Below are positions 40,528-49,862 of a stretch of DNA of 49,904 nt, piece by piece. Position 1 is the stretch's first letter; each line of letters begins with the position of its first letter. The notes beneath the pieces are model-generated. The model saw only the letters and a list, made by a program, of their open reading frames with translations, was not told the origin of the DNA and searched no databases. The translations under genes were made by a program, and so were the position numbers. Origin of the DNA: Azospirillum brasilense (GTDB lineage: Bacteria; Pseudomonadota; Alphaproteobacteria; Azospirillales; Azospirillaceae); contig NZ_QLKQ01000054.1 in the NCBI RefSeq assembly GCF_003349955.1, positions 1 to 49,904 on the forward strand, written 5' to 3'.

Positions 40528-42093
40528 TCACTCGGCCGCGACAGCCGCGGGGCTGCGGGTGAAATCCTCGGGGAAGTGCTTCAGGGCGCTGCGCACCGGG
40601 ATCGGCGTCATGCCGCCCATGGCGCAGAGCGAGCCGTCGGTCATGACCTCGCACAGGTCGTTGAGCAGCGTGATGTTCGCCTCAACCTTCTCGCCGGCGA
40701 TGATGTTGTCCATCACCTCGACGCCGCGCACCGCGCCGATGCGGCAGGGGGTACACTTGCCGCAGGATTCGGCGGCGCAGAACTCCATGGCGAAACGGGC
40801 CTGCCTGGCCATGTCCACGCTGTCGTCGAAGACGACGATGCCGCCGTGGCCGACCATCGCCTCGACCGCCGCGAAGGCCTCGTAATCCTTCGGCAGCTCG
40901 AACAGCGACGGCGGCAGATAGGCGCCGAGCGGGCCGCCGGCCTGCACCGCGCGGATCGGACGCCCGGTGATGGTGCCGCCGCCGAACTCGTACAGCAGCT
41001 CGTGCAGGGTGACGCCGAAGGCCTTCTCGACGATGCCGCCTCGGCGGATGTTGCCGGCGAGCTGGAAGGCCAGCGTGCCGCGCGAGCGGCCGACGCCGAA
41101 GTCGCGGTAATGGTTGGCGCCCTTGTCCAGGATGATCGGGACCGAGGTCAGCGACAGCACGTTGTTGACGATGGTCGGCTTGCCGAACAGACCCTCCAGC
41201 GCCGGCAGCGGCGGCTTGGCCCGGACGGTGCCGCGCTTGCCCTCCAGGCTTTCCAGCATGGAGGTTTCCTCGCCGCAGATGTAGGCGCCGGCGCCGACGC
41301 GGACGTCGAGGTGGAAGCGGTGGCCGGTGCCGTGGATCTCGTCGCCCAGCCACTTCTCGTCATAGGCCAGCCGGATCGCCTCGCGCATGGTCGCCACGGC
41401 GTGCGGGTACTCGGAGCGGATGTAGATGTAGCCCTCGGTGGCGCCCACCGCGATGGCGGCGATGGTCATGCCCTCGATCAGGCAGAAGGGGTCGCCTTCC
41501 ATGATCATGCGGTCGGCGAAGGTGCCGCTGTCGCCCTCGTCGGCATTGCAGCAGATGTATTTCTGCGCCGCCTGGGCGTTCAGCACCGTGTTCCACTTGA
41601 TGCCGGTCGGGAAGCCGGCGCCGCCGCGGCCGCGCAGGCCGGATTCGGTGACCTCGGTGACGATCTCCGCCGGGGTCATGGCGAGGGCCCGCTCCAGCCC
41701 GCGGAAGCCGCCGTGCAGCCGGTAATCCTCGACCGACAGCGGGTCGATGATGCCGCAGCGGGCGAAGGTCAGCCGCTCCTGCTTGGCGAAGTAGGGGATC
41801 TTCTCGGTCAGGCCGTGGGCCAGCGCGTGGTCGGCGCCCTCCAGGAAGCCGGCGTCGAACAGCCCGGCCACGTCCTCGGCCATCACCGGGCCGTAGGCGA
41901 CGCGGCCCTCGGGCGTCTCCACCTCGACCAGGGTCTCCAGCCACAGCATGCCACGGGAGCCGTTGCGGACGATGCGGAGCGGGATGCCGCGCCGGGTGGC
42001 CTCGGCGCGGATGGCGGCGGCGGTCTCGTCGGCGCCCACCGACAGGGCGGCGGCGTCGCGCGGCACGTAGACCGTGTGCAGGGGCTCGCTCAT
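40528..42093 (-). CDS. fdsB: NAD-dependent formate dehydrogenase beta subunit
   Basis: The 521-residue diaphorase subunit takes electrons from FdsA to FMN and then NAD+. Like NuoF it has GLRGRGGAGFPTGIKW (FMN/NADH), CNADEGDSGTFADR, GAGAYICGEETSMLESLEG and the [4Fe-4S] motif SCGKCTPCRIGAVRG with a distal Cys in LNDLCEVM. The N-terminal 120 residues are a thioredoxin-like extension, as in other FdsB. It overlaps fdsG by 4 nt (ATGA) and is 19 nt before fdsA. Confidence 0.97.
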   Translation of the reverse strand: MSEPLHTVYVPRDAAALSVGADETAAAIRAEATRRGIPLRIVRNGSRGMLWLETLVEVETPEGRVAYGPVMAEDVAGLFDAGFLEGADHALAHGLTEKIPYFAKQERLTFARCGIIDPLSVEDYRLHGGFRGLERALAMTPAEIVTEVTESGLRGRGGAGFPTGIKWNTVLNAQAAQKYICCNADEGDSGTFADRMIMEGDPFCLIEGMTIAAIAVGATEGYIYIRSEYPHAVATMREAIRLAYDEKWLGDEIHGTGHRFHLDVRVGAGAYICGEETSMLESLEGKRGTVRAKPPLPALEGLFGKPTIVNNVLSLTSVPIILDKGANHYRDFGVGRSRGTLAFQLAGNIRRGGIVEKAFGVTLHELLYEFGGGTITGRPIRAVQAGGPLGAYLPPSLFELPKDYEAFAAVEAMVGHGGIVVFDDSVDMARQARFAMEFCAAESCGKCTPCRIGAVRGVEVMDNIIAGEKVEANITLLNDLCEVMTDGSLCAMGGMTPIPVRSALKHFPEDFTRSPAAVAAE

Positions 42094-42578
42094 CGCGCGG
42101 CCTCCGTGGCCAGGGTGGAGGCGGTGATGGCGTCGAAGCGGGCCGGGCTGACCCGGCCGTGCAGCGTCTCGTCCACCATCACGGCGGGGGCCAGGGCGCA
42201 GTTGCCCAGGCAGAAGACCGGTTCCAGCGAGAAGGCGTCGTCGGCGGTGGTCTCGTGGAAGTCCACCTTCAGGCGGCGGCGGATGTGCTCGATCAGCCCG
42301 TCGGCGTTCATCGACTGGCAGGCCTCGGCCCGGCAGACCTTGATGGTGTGGCGGCCGGGACGGCTGCGGCGGAACTCGTGGTAGAAGGACACCACCCCGT
42401 GCACGTCGGCGCGCGACAGGTTCAGCTCACGCGCCAGCAGCGGGATGGCCTCCTCGTCGATGCAGCCGAACTCTTCCTGAAGAGCGTGCAGCATCGGCAG
42501 CAGGGCCCCGCGCAGGTGACGGTTGGCGGCAATCACCGCCGTGGCGCGGTCTTCGCTCCATGGAGATCGGGCGTTCAT
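42090..42578 (-). CDS. fdsG: NAD-dependent formate dehydrogenase gamma subunit
   Basis: A 162-residue NuoE-like [2Fe-2S] subunit. Ligands C82, C87 (VCRAEACQSM) and C123, C127 (FCLGNCALAP) are in the usual spacing; the N-terminal helical region has LQEEFGCIDEEAIPLLAREL and GVVSFYHEF. It forms the electron-transfer module with FdsB. The ATG at 42578 is preceded by GGGGAGGAGACC; upstream in-frame starts are rejected because they run into the promoter region. First structural gene of the operon. Confidence 0.96.
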   Translation of the reverse strand: MNARSPWSEDRATAVIAANRHLRGALLPMLHALQEEFGCIDEEAIPLLARELNLSRADVHGVVSFYHEFRRSRPGRHTIKVCRAEACQSMNADGLIEHIRRRLKVDFHETTADDAFSLEPVFCLGNCALAPAVMVDETLHGRVSPARFDAITASTLATEAAR

Positions 42579-42682
42579 GGTCTCCTCCCCCGCGCCCACC
42601 TGGATCGGCGGCGCTTCGTTGGTGTCTCGTCCGTCAGCGTTACGGACATTGGGGGAGGCGCGCAAATTTGATTTTCTGATGC

Positions 42683-42705
42683 GGTGATAGGGTTTCGCTA
42701 TCACC
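42683..42705. promoter_or_regulatory. Inverted repeat upstream of the fds operon (candidate regulator site)
   Basis: Perfect 8-bp arms GGTGATAG (42683-42690) and CTATCACC (42698-42705) with a 7-nt spacer lie 105 nt before the fdsG start and 30 nt after the end of the LysR-type gene. The inner ATAG-N7-CTAT fits the T-N11-A style dyad used by LysR-type regulators. An A+T-rich stretch (42665-42679) on the fdsG side could hold the promoter. Confidence 0.5.
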
Positions 42706-42734
42706 ACACCGGCCGCGCGGTTATGTCGTTGAGA

Positions 42735-43679
42735 TCATAGCCCTTTTGGCAGACCCCAGGGGGCCAGTGCCTCGTCGGTCAAGGCGCGGACGCGCTCGGC
42801 GAGGCCCGGTTCGGCGGCGACGGTGGCCAGCGCCTTGGCGAGCGGGGCCGGCGGCTCGCGGTCGGCGTAGACGAGTCCGACGGCGTAGGTGAGGTCCGGT
42901 TCGGTGAGCGGCAGGGCCACCAGATCGGGGTGGAGCGCGACCAGGGTGAGGAGCTGGCTGGGCACCACGCTGGCCGCCAGACCGCTGCGCACGATGGTGT
43001 AGATGGTGACGATGGAGTTCGTCTCCATCAGCGGGACCACCGTCCGGTCGGCCATGCGGAAGGCGGTGTCGGCGATGCGCCGGTTCTGCATGTCCGGGGT
43101 GAGCAGGCACAGCGGCAGCTTCGCCGCGTCCGCCCAGCGGATGCCGGTGGCGCCCTCCCGCACCTGACGGCGCTGGGCCAGCAGGAAGTAGCGCTCCGAG
43201 AACAGCGGGACGGTGCGGACGTTGCTCAGCGGTTCGTTGTCGAGATAGGTGATGGCGGCGTCCAGCTCGAACCCGTCGAGGTCGCGCTGGATGTCGCGCG
43301 AGCTGAGCGAACGCACGGTGGAGCGGATCTGCGGGTAGCGCTCGGCGAAGCGGGCCAGCACATGGGGGACGGCGGGCAGGGCGGTCGGGATGGCGCCGAT
43401 GCGCAGATGGCCGGACAGGCCCTGGCCCAGCGCCGTCAGCTCCTGATAGAGCCCGTCGCGCTCCGCGACGATGCGGCGGGCGTACTCCAGAACCTTCAGC
43501 CCCTCCGGCGTGAAGCCGGAAAATTTCTGCCCGCGCTCGACGATGGGCACGCGCAGCTCGTCCTCGAGCTGGCGGATGGCGTTGGACAGCGTCGGCTGGG
43601 AAACGTGGCAGGCCTCCGCCGCCCGGCCGAAATGCTGCTCGCGCGCCAGGGCCAGCAGATAGACGAATTTGCGGAACAC
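42735..43679 (-). CDS. LysR-family transcriptional regulator (likely fds regulator)
   Basis: A 314-residue LysR-type regulator. The N-terminal winged HTH is FVYLLALAREQHFGRAAEAC and HVSQPTLSNAIRQLEDEL (residues 5-45); the effector domain follows (LRIGAIPTALPAVPHVLARF near 92, SGLAASVVPSQL near 230). The start is GTG at 43679 with GGGAGGGGACT upstream. It is directly upstream of and in the same direction as fdsGBA-fdhD-fdsD, with a dyad in between, so control of formate dehydrogenase is the best guess; the effector is unknown. Confidence 0.9.
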   Translation of the reverse strand: MFRKFVYLLALAREQHFGRAAEACHVSQPTLSNAIRQLEDELRVPIVERGQKFSGFTPEGLKVLEYARRIVAERDGLYQELTALGQGLSGHLRIGAIPTALPAVPHVLARFAERYPQIRSTVRSLSSRDIQRDLDGFELDAAITYLDNEPLSNVRTVPLFSERYFLLAQRRQVREGATGIRWADAAKLPLCLLTPDMQNRRIADTAFRMADRTVVPLMETNSIVTIYTIVRSGLAASVVPSQLLTLVALHPDLVALPLTEPDLTYAVGLVYADREPPAPLAKALATVAAEPGLAERVRALTDEALAPWGLPKGL

Positions 43680-43809
43680 AGTCCCCTCCCGCGCGTGATG
43701 GGCCGGTGCCCGCTCGGCGCCCGCTCCCGGGCGTCGCGCACGTTATGCCGAATCGGGCACACCGGGGGCAAGGACGCAGACGCCGCGCCGCCCGATGCCC
43801 CCTTCGGGG

Positions 43810-45075
43810 TCAGTCCCCCGGCTGCGGCGCCGCGGCGGCGTGGGTGGAGCGCATCAGGGTTCCGCGCTCGGTCACCAGGACGGTCAGCAGCGCCAGCACG
43901 CCCAGAACGGTGAAGCCGATGGTCAGCGGGCGCACGGTGCCGTCGAAGGACTGGCCGACGATCCAGCCGACCACCGCCGCCATGCCGGTGCTGAAGAATC
44001 CGACGAAGGACGATCCCATGCCCGCCACATGACCCAGCGGCTCCATCGCCATGGCGTTGAAGTTCGGCGCGATCAGGCCGAAGCAGAAGAAGATGGCCGC
44101 CATGAACAGGCCGAGGCCGAGCAGCGGTGGATGCTCCGGGAAGCCCAGAAGCGCCATGGCGACGCCGGTCAGCGTGTAGCCGATCAGGGCGACGTGCGAC
44201 ACCCGGTGCATGCCGACCCGCCCGACCAGCCTCGCGTTGACCAGAGAGGCGAGCGCCATCACCCCGGCGATCGCGCCGAAAGCCACCGGGAACAGCGCGC
44301 CCAGCCCGTAGACGTCCACGAACACCTGCTGGGCGCTGCCGACGTAGCTCAGCAGCCCGCCGAACAGCAGGCCCATGGCGGCGGTGTAGCCGACGGTGGC
44401 GCGCGTCGTCATCACCTTGTGGAAGGCGTGGCCGAGCGCCGCCGGGGACAGCGGCAGCCGGTCCTCCGGCGCGCGGGTTTCCGCCAGCCGCAGCATCGAC
44501 CAGGCGAAGGCGGCCACGGCCGCCAGGAACAGCGCGCCGAACACCCACGGCCAGGTGCCGAGGCGCAGGATTCCCTCGCCCAGGGCCGGGGCGATGATCG
44601 GCACGATGATGAAGATCATCATGACGAAGGACATCACCCGCGCCATGTCGCGCCCGACGAAGCGGTCGCGCACGATGGCGATGGCGACGACGCGCGGGGC
44701 GGCGGCGCCGAAGCCCTGGAGCGCGCGGGCGGCCAGCAGCGTGGTGAAGCTGGGGGCGAAGACCGCGCCCAGCGACCCGATGGCGAAGATCACCAGCCCG
44801 GCGGCCAGGACCGGCTTGCGCCCGAACCGGTCGGACAACGGACCATGGAAGGGCTGGCCGACGGCGAAACCCAGCATGTAGGCGGTGATGACGAGCTGCC
44901 GGTCGTTCTCCCGCACGACCCCGAAGGACGCCGCGATGTCCGGCAGGGCGACGAGCATGATGTCGATGGACAGCGCCGTCAGCGCCATCAAAAGGGCTAT
45001 GAGCGCGACGAACTCGCCGAAGCGGATGTCGCCGCTGCGACCGGCGGAAGCGGAATGGGGCATGGAGTCAGGCAT
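43810..45075 (-). CDS. Bcr/CflA-family MFS multidrug exporter
   Basis: A 421-residue inner-membrane transporter with 12 predicted helices. Helix 1 (FVALIALLMALTALSIDIML) and the following LPDIAASFGV are typical of Bcr/CflA exporters; GQPFHGPLSDRFGRKPVL (about 62-79) is the MFS loop 2-3 motif, and FGAAAPRVVAIAIVRDRF (about 115) is motif B with its Arg. It is expected to pump drugs or metabolites out with protons. The ATG at 45075 gives the standard short N terminus; a longer frame to 45192 adds 39 residues unlike the family. It is on the same strand as, and upstream of, the LysR gene but likely transcribed separately. Confidence 0.9.
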   Translation of the reverse strand: MPDSMPHSASAGRSGDIRFGEFVALIALLMALTALSIDIMLVALPDIAASFGVVRENDRQLVITAYMLGFAVGQPFHGPLSDRFGRKPVLAAGLVIFAIGSLGAVFAPSFTTLLAARALQGFGAAAPRVVAIAIVRDRFVGRDMARVMSFVMMIFIIVPIIAPALGEGILRLGTWPWVFGALFLAAVAAFAWSMLRLAETRAPEDRLPLSPAALGHAFHKVMTTRATVGYTAAMGLLFGGLLSYVGSAQQVFVDVYGLGALFPVAFGAIAGVMALASLVNARLVGRVGMHRVSHVALIGYTLTGVAMALLGFPEHPPLLGLGLFMAAIFFCFGLIAPNFNAMAMEPLGHVAGMGSSFVGFFSTGMAAVVGWIVGQSFDGTVRPLTIGFTVLGVLALLTVLVTERGTLMRSTHAAAAPQPGD

Positions 45076-45347
45076 TGGACCAATGTGCCGCCCGCCTGTC
45101 TCCGCGGCAAATCGAATTCCCGCAGGCCCGCCATCGATATTTGGGCATCGACAATTCAAGGCTGTATCGCCTTGCCGTCCTGTGCGCCGCACACTACCAC
45201 TTTTTGTGGTGGGTCCAACTTTTATTTGAGAAGGCCAAGAACTCCACGTGGCCGCTCCCGAAAATAGTGATAGATGCGCGGATTTTGTGGGAGTCGCGTG
45301 GGTGCCTCTCTATAGTGGGCGGCGTCAACAGTCTGTGAAAACCGGGC
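45076..45347. promoter_or_regulatory. Divergent intergenic region, MFS exporter / hybrid kinase
   Basis: These 272 nt carry no convincing gene and are clearly lower in G+C than their neighbours. A short perfect hairpin, ACCAC-TTTTT-GTGGT (45196-45210), lies in the middle. The region must contain both divergent promoters; no canonical box is clear enough to mark. Confidence 0.5.
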
Positions 45348-48300
45348 ATGCGCCTTCGTCTCCCCTTCGTGGCCTTGCTGGCGCTTCTTCCGCTCGTCGC
45401 CTTCGCGGTGGCCGCGATCATGCTGGTCGACCGGCAACAGGAGCGGTCGGTGGAGGAGCTGGTCCGTCACGCCACCGACGCGGCGGTGCGGACGGTCGAC
45501 GGGCGCGTCCTTATGACGCGCAGCGCGCTGGAGATCATGTCCTCGGCCCGTTCACTGGACATCGGCGACCGCAACGTCTGGAAGGAGCGGTCGGAGCGCG
45601 CGCTGCGGCAGCGTCCGGATTGGGTCGCCCTGGAGGTGCGCGACCGTCAGGGCGTCGTCACCCTGCTCCAACGGCCGCAGGATCCGGACGCCGGGCGGAT
45701 CGATCCCGCCGCCCGGGCCGACCAGGCCGACCGGGTGTTCCGGTCGGGGGAATCCTGGGTCGGTGGGGTCATCCTGGATCCGGGCGGCATGGTGGAGCCG
45801 GTCTTCGCGGTCAGCGTGCCGGTGTGGGGCGTGGGCGAGGTACGGCTGGTGCTGACCGCCTATGTGCGGGCCTGGTCGCTGCGTCAGGTCCTGATGGATC
45901 AGGTGGTGACGCCGAGCTGGGTCGGCGCGCTTCTCGACCGCGACGGGCGGATCGTCGCCCGGACGAGGTCCGAAACCGCCTTCGATCCGGCGGTCGGACA
46001 GCCGGCACCCGAATCCCTGGTCCGTCCGCTGAGGACCGGAAATGAGTTCTTCCTGGCCCACACCCGGCTGGGGGAGGAGATTCTGTCGGCGAAGGCCGGC
46101 TCCATCGCCGCGTCCGGCTGGCTCCTGGCTCTCGGCACCCCGGCCGAGCCGATCCAGGCGGCGGCGCGGCGCACGATCTACACGGTCGCCGGCGGCGGGC
46201 TGGGCGCCCTGGCGGTGGCGGCGGTGATTGCGTGGACTCTGGCACGCTCCCATGCCCGGCGGGAAGCGGCGGAACAGCGCGCCCGGGTGGCCGAGGCCGC
46301 GGCGGAAGCCGACCGGCGGTCCCACGCCATTCTGGAAAGCACGACGGACGGCGTCTACGAGGTCGACCGGTCCTGGCGCATCGTCTACCTGAACGGGCGC
46401 GCGCGCGGCCTGATGGCCGGCAGCAGCGACCTGACCGGGCGGCGGTTGTGGGAGGCCTTTCCCGACGCCATGGGGACCGTGCTCTGGGACCGCCTGCACA
46501 CCGCCATGAGGGACCGCCATCCGGATGAGTTCGAGGCCTATTTCGCGCCGCTCGGCGTCTGGCTCTTCCTGAGGGTCTTCCCGTCCTCCGCCGGTCTGGC
46601 CGTCTATTTCCAGGACATCAGCAAGCGCCTTCTCGCCGAACGGGCGCTGGAACGCGCGGTCGAGCAGGCCAACCAGATCCTGGAGAGCATCGGCGACGCC
46701 TTCTACGCCATCGACCGCGACTGGCGCGTCACCTACGTGAACAAGCGCGCCCAGGAGATGTTCGATCGGTCGCGCGACGACCTCGTCGGTCACCGCCTGT
46801 ATGACCTGTTCCCGGAGGTGGCCAACACCACGATCATCCGCGCCTTCGAGGCGGCCATGGCCGACCAGCAGCCGCGGGAGTTCGAGGCGCTGTCCGGCAT
46901 CTTCCAGCGCTGGACCATGTTCAACATCTACCCGCAGGCGGGCGGCGGCCTGTCCATCTATTTCCGCGACGTGTCCGCCCACCGCGCGGCGGAGGCGGCC
47001 CTGCGGGCCAGCGAGCACCGCTACCGCACCCTTCTGGAAGCCCTGCCGCAAATGGTCTGGACCTGCCGGCCGGACGGCAGCGGCGATTTCCTCAGCCGGC
47101 AATGGCTGGCCTACACCGGTCAAACGGAGGCATCGGCCAAGGGCTTCGGCTGGACCAGTTCCATACACCCCGACGATCAGCAGCAGATCATCGCCGTGTG
47201 GACTCAGGCGGTCGAGCAGCGGTCGATCTACGACACCGAGGCGCGCATCCGCAGCGTCGACGGAACCTACCGCTGGTTCAAGCAGCGCGCGCTGCCGATC
47301 GTCGATCCGGAAAGCGGGGAGGAGCGCTGGTTCGGCACGTCCACCGACATCACCGACATGTTCGAGGCCCGAACCGCGATTCAGGCGGCGAAGGAGGAGG
47401 CGGAACAGGTCGGGCTGCGCTTCCGCACGCTGGCGGACTCCATTCCGCAGCTCGCCTGGATGGCCCGCCCGGACGGACGGATCTTCTGGTACAACAAGCG
47501 CTGGTGCGACTACACCGGCGTCGTGGGCGCGGACGCGGACGCCGCGTCCGGTCCGCTGTGGGAGGGTATCCTTCCCGCCGACCATGCCGAGCGCGTCACG
47601 GCCAGCCTCCGGCGGTCCTTCCAGACCGGGGAGCCGTGGGAGGACACCTTCCCCATGGCCGGACGGGACGGCGCCTTCCGCTGGTTCCTGTCAAGGGCGC
47701 TGCCCGTCCGCGATTCCGACGACGCGATTGTGCTGTGGTTTGGCACCAACACCGACGTGACCGACCGCCTGGAGGCCGAGGACGCCCTGCGCCGCGCCAA
47801 GGAGGAGGCGGAGCGGGCGGCCCTGTCGAAGTCGAAATTCCTCGCCTCCGCCAGCCACGACCTGCGCCAGCCGATGCAGTCGCTGTTCCTGTTCTCCGGG
47901 GCGCTGCACGGCCATGTCCAGGGGGAGAAGGGTATCAAGGCGCTGCGCCTGCTGGAAAGCGGGCTGGATGCGCTGAAAGGCTTGCTGGACAGCCTGCTCG
48001 ACGTGTCGCGCCTGGATGCCGGGGTGGTCAAGCCGACGCTGGAGGACTTCCCGGTGGCGCTCCTGCTCGACCACATCGCGGCGGGCTACGCCCCGGTGGC
48101 CCGCGGCAAGGGGCTCGACTGGACGATGGAGGGATGCCCGCTGAACATCCGCTCCGACCGCGTTCTGCTGGGCCGGATGATCCGCAACCTCGTGGAGAAC
48201 GCCATCCGCTACACGGAACGGGGCAGCATCGTCATCACCTGCACGGTCGTCGACGGACGGATGCGGATCACCGTGGCCGACACCGGAATCGGCATCTCGG

Positions 48301-48926
48301 CCGAGCATCTGCCCCGCATCTTCGAGGAGTTCCATCAGGTCGGCAACCCGGAGCGCGACCGCAGCCAGGGGCTCGGGCTGGGCCTCGCCATCGTGCAGCG
48401 CATCGGGCAGCTTCTGGGGCATGAGGTGACCGTCCGCTCCACCCCCGGCGTCGGTTCGGTCTTCACCATCGAGGTGCCGTTGGGTGAAACGCCGAAGCCC
48501 GTGGAAGCGGTGTCCGCGGCGCCGGCGCCGGTGGTGGCCGGCGCAGGGGAGGAACGGTTGGCGATGGTCATCGACGACGACGCCATCGTTCTGCTGGGGC
48601 TTCAGGCGATCCTGCGCGAATGGGGGTACGAGGTCCTGATCGCCGGTTCGGGGGAGCAGGCGGTGGAGAAGCTGCGGTCGGGCAGCCGCAAGCCCGACAT
48701 CATCATCGCCGACTACCGGCTGCGCGAGGGCAGGGTCGGCACCGACGCCATCCTCGACATCCGCCGGCTGTTCGACGCCGAGATTCCGGCCATCGTGGTG
48801 ACCGGGGAAACCGGACCCGAATGCCAGCGCGACGCCGTGCGCCATGGTTTCGGCCTGATGCACAAGCCGGTGACGCCGCGCCAGCTCGCCGGGGCCATGG
48901 AGCGCTCCCTGCAACCGGCCGAGTGA
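45348..48926 (+). CDS. Hybrid sensor histidine kinase with four PAS domains
   Basis: A 1192-residue inner-membrane sensor. TM1 (about 5-27) and TM2 (about 280-298) bracket a 250-residue periplasmic sensor; then come four PAS domains (about 323-435, 432-550, 559-680, 690-805), HisKA with phospho-acceptor H837 in SASHDLRQPMQ, and an ATPase domain (N box RNLVENAIRY, VADTGIGIS, GLGLGLAIV). A C-terminal receiver has D1122 in IIIADYRLREG and KPVTP near the end. The HDLRQP kinase type is seen in phosphorelay hybrids. No output regulator gene is adjacent, so the target is unknown. The weak ribosome-binding site suggests low expression. Confidence 0.95.
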   Translation: MRLRLPFVALLALLPLVAFAVAAIMLVDRQQERSVEELVRHATDAAVRTVDGRVLMTRSALEIMSSARSLDIGDRNVWKERSERALRQRPDWVALEVRDRQGVVTLLQRPQDPDAGRIDPAARADQADRVFRSGESWVGGVILDPGGMVEPVFAVSVPVWGVGEVRLVLTAYVRAWSLRQVLMDQVVTPSWVGALLDRDGRIVARTRSETAFDPAVGQPAPESLVRPLRTGNEFFLAHTRLGEEILSAKAGSIAASGWLLALGTPAEPIQAAARRTIYTVAGGGLGALAVAAVIAWTLARSHARREAAEQRARVAEAAAEADRRSHAILESTTDGVYEVDRSWRIVYLNGRARGLMAGSSDLTGRRLWEAFPDAMGTVLWDRLHTAMRDRHPDEFEAYFAPLGVWLFLRVFPSSAGLAVYFQDISKRLLAERALERAVEQANQILESIGDAFYAIDRDWRVTYVNKRAQEMFDRSRDDLVGHRLYDLFPEVANTTIIRAFEAAMADQQPREFEALSGIFQRWTMFNIYPQAGGGLSIYFRDVSAHRAAEAALRASEHRYRTLLEALPQMVWTCRPDGSGDFLSRQWLAYTGQTEASAKGFGWTSSIHPDDQQQIIAVWTQAVEQRSIYDTEARIRSVDGTYRWFKQRALPIVDPESGEERWFGTSTDITDMFEARTAIQAAKEEAEQVGLRFRTLADSIPQLAWMARPDGRIFWYNKRWCDYTGVVGADADAASGPLWEGILPADHAERVTASLRRSFQTGEPWEDTFPMAGRDGAFRWFLSRALPVRDSDDAIVLWFGTNTDVTDRLEAEDALRRAKEEAERAALSKSKFLASASHDLRQPMQSLFLFSGALHGHVQGEKGIKALRLLESGLDALKGLLDSLLDVSRLDAGVVKPTLEDFPVALLLDHIAAGYAPVARGKGLDWTMEGCPLNIRSDRVLLGRMIRNLVENAIRYTERGSIVITCTVVDGRMRITVADTGIGISAEHLPRIFEEFHQVGNPERDRSQGLGLGLAIVQRIGQLLGHEVTVRSTPGVGSVFTIEVPLGETPKPVEAVSAAPAPVVAGAGEERLAMVIDDDAIVLLGLQAILREWGYEVLIAGSGEQAVEKLRSGSRKPDIIIADYRLREGRVGTDAILDIRRLFDAEIPAIVVTGETGPECQRDAVRHGFGLMHKPVTPRQLAGAMERSLQPAE

Positions 48927-48959
48927 GCCGGCGGTGTCAGGCCGGCGGCCGTTGTGGGG

Positions 48960-49862
48960 TCAGTCGCCGCCGCCGCCCATCGCGGGCGGGCTGGGGGGAA
49001 GGCGGCGGCGGGTCTCGCGGTGCAGGATGTAGAGGCCGCTCACCGCCACCACGGCGGCGCCCGACACCATGTGCAGGGTCGGCATCTCGTTCCACAGCAG
49101 CCAGCCGAACAGCACGGCCCACAGCAGCGCGGCGTAGTTGAAGGGCGCCACGACGGCCGCCGGGGCCAGCGAATAAGCCCGCGTCAGGAACAGCTGGGCG
49201 CCGCCGCCCAGAACGCCGGTGGCCGACAGCAGGGCGAAATCGGTCAGGCTGCGCGGGGTGACCCACACGAAGGGCATGACCAGCGCCAGGATCAGGGTGG
49301 TGATGGCCGTGAAGTAGAAGACGATGGTGTTGGCCCGCTCGGTCTTGCTGAGCTGGCGGATCGCCACCATCGCGAAGGACTGGCAGAAGGCGGCGCCGAG
49401 CGCGACCAGCGCTCCCAGATGCGTCAGCATCTCGCCCGACGGCTGGACCATGATGAGGACGCCGACGAAGCCGACCAGCACCGCGCTCCACCGGTAGATG
49501 CCGACCTTCTCGCCGAGCAGAGGCACCGACAGGGCGGTGAGGAACAGCGGGGCCGAGAAGTTCAACGCCACGGCGTCGCCGAGCGGCAGCAGGTTGAACG
49601 ACCAGAAGGTCAGGGACATCGCGGTCAGCCCGACGACCGAGCGCCAGACATGGCCCATCGGCCGCTCGGTGCGCAGGTTGCTGATCCATCCGCCCTGCAA
49701 CGAGATGACCACGGCCACCGGGATCAACGCCATGGCGTTGCGGAAGAAGGTCACCTCGATGACGGGGTACGTCTCCGAGAGCAGCTTCACCAGCACGTTC
49801 ATCACGGAGAACAGCAGCACCGATCCCAGCATCATGACGATGCCGAGCGGTACGTTCTCCAC
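48960..49862 (-). CDS. EamA/DMT-family transporter (5' end uncertain)
   Basis: At least 300 residues with ten predicted helices in two EamA repeats: LGIVMMLGSVLLFSVMNVLV (repeat 1) and LGALVALGAAFCQSFAMVAI (repeat 2), with the conserved LGDAVALNFSAPLFLTALSV (about 94) and LTRAYSLAPAAVVAPFNYA (about 228). Members export amino acids, nucleobases or other metabolites; the substrate is unknown. The GTG at 49862 is the first start in the window, but the frame stays open to the right edge without a stop, so the true start may lie beyond it. It converges on the kinase gene with 33 nt between stops. Confidence 0.88.
   Translation of the reverse strand: MENVPLGIVMMLGSVLLFSVMNVLVKLLSETYPVIEVTFFRNAMALIPVAVVISLQGGWISNLRTERPMGHVWRSVVGLTAMSLTFWSFNLLPLGDAVALNFSAPLFLTALSVPLLGEKVGIYRWSAVLVGFVGVLIMVQPSGEMLTHLGALVALGAAFCQSFAMVAIRQLSKTERANTIVFYFTAITTLILALVMPFVWVTPRSLTDFALLSATGVLGGGAQLFLTRAYSLAPAAVVAPFNYAALLWAVLFGWLLWNEMPTLHMVSGAAVVAVSGLYILHRETRRRLPPSPPAMGGGGD

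Noticed and set aside
37605..40562. Very long plus-strand open frame (985 codons) opposite fdsA
   Set aside because: Antisense shadow of a strongly conserved catalytic subunit; composition is skewed and no family features are seen.
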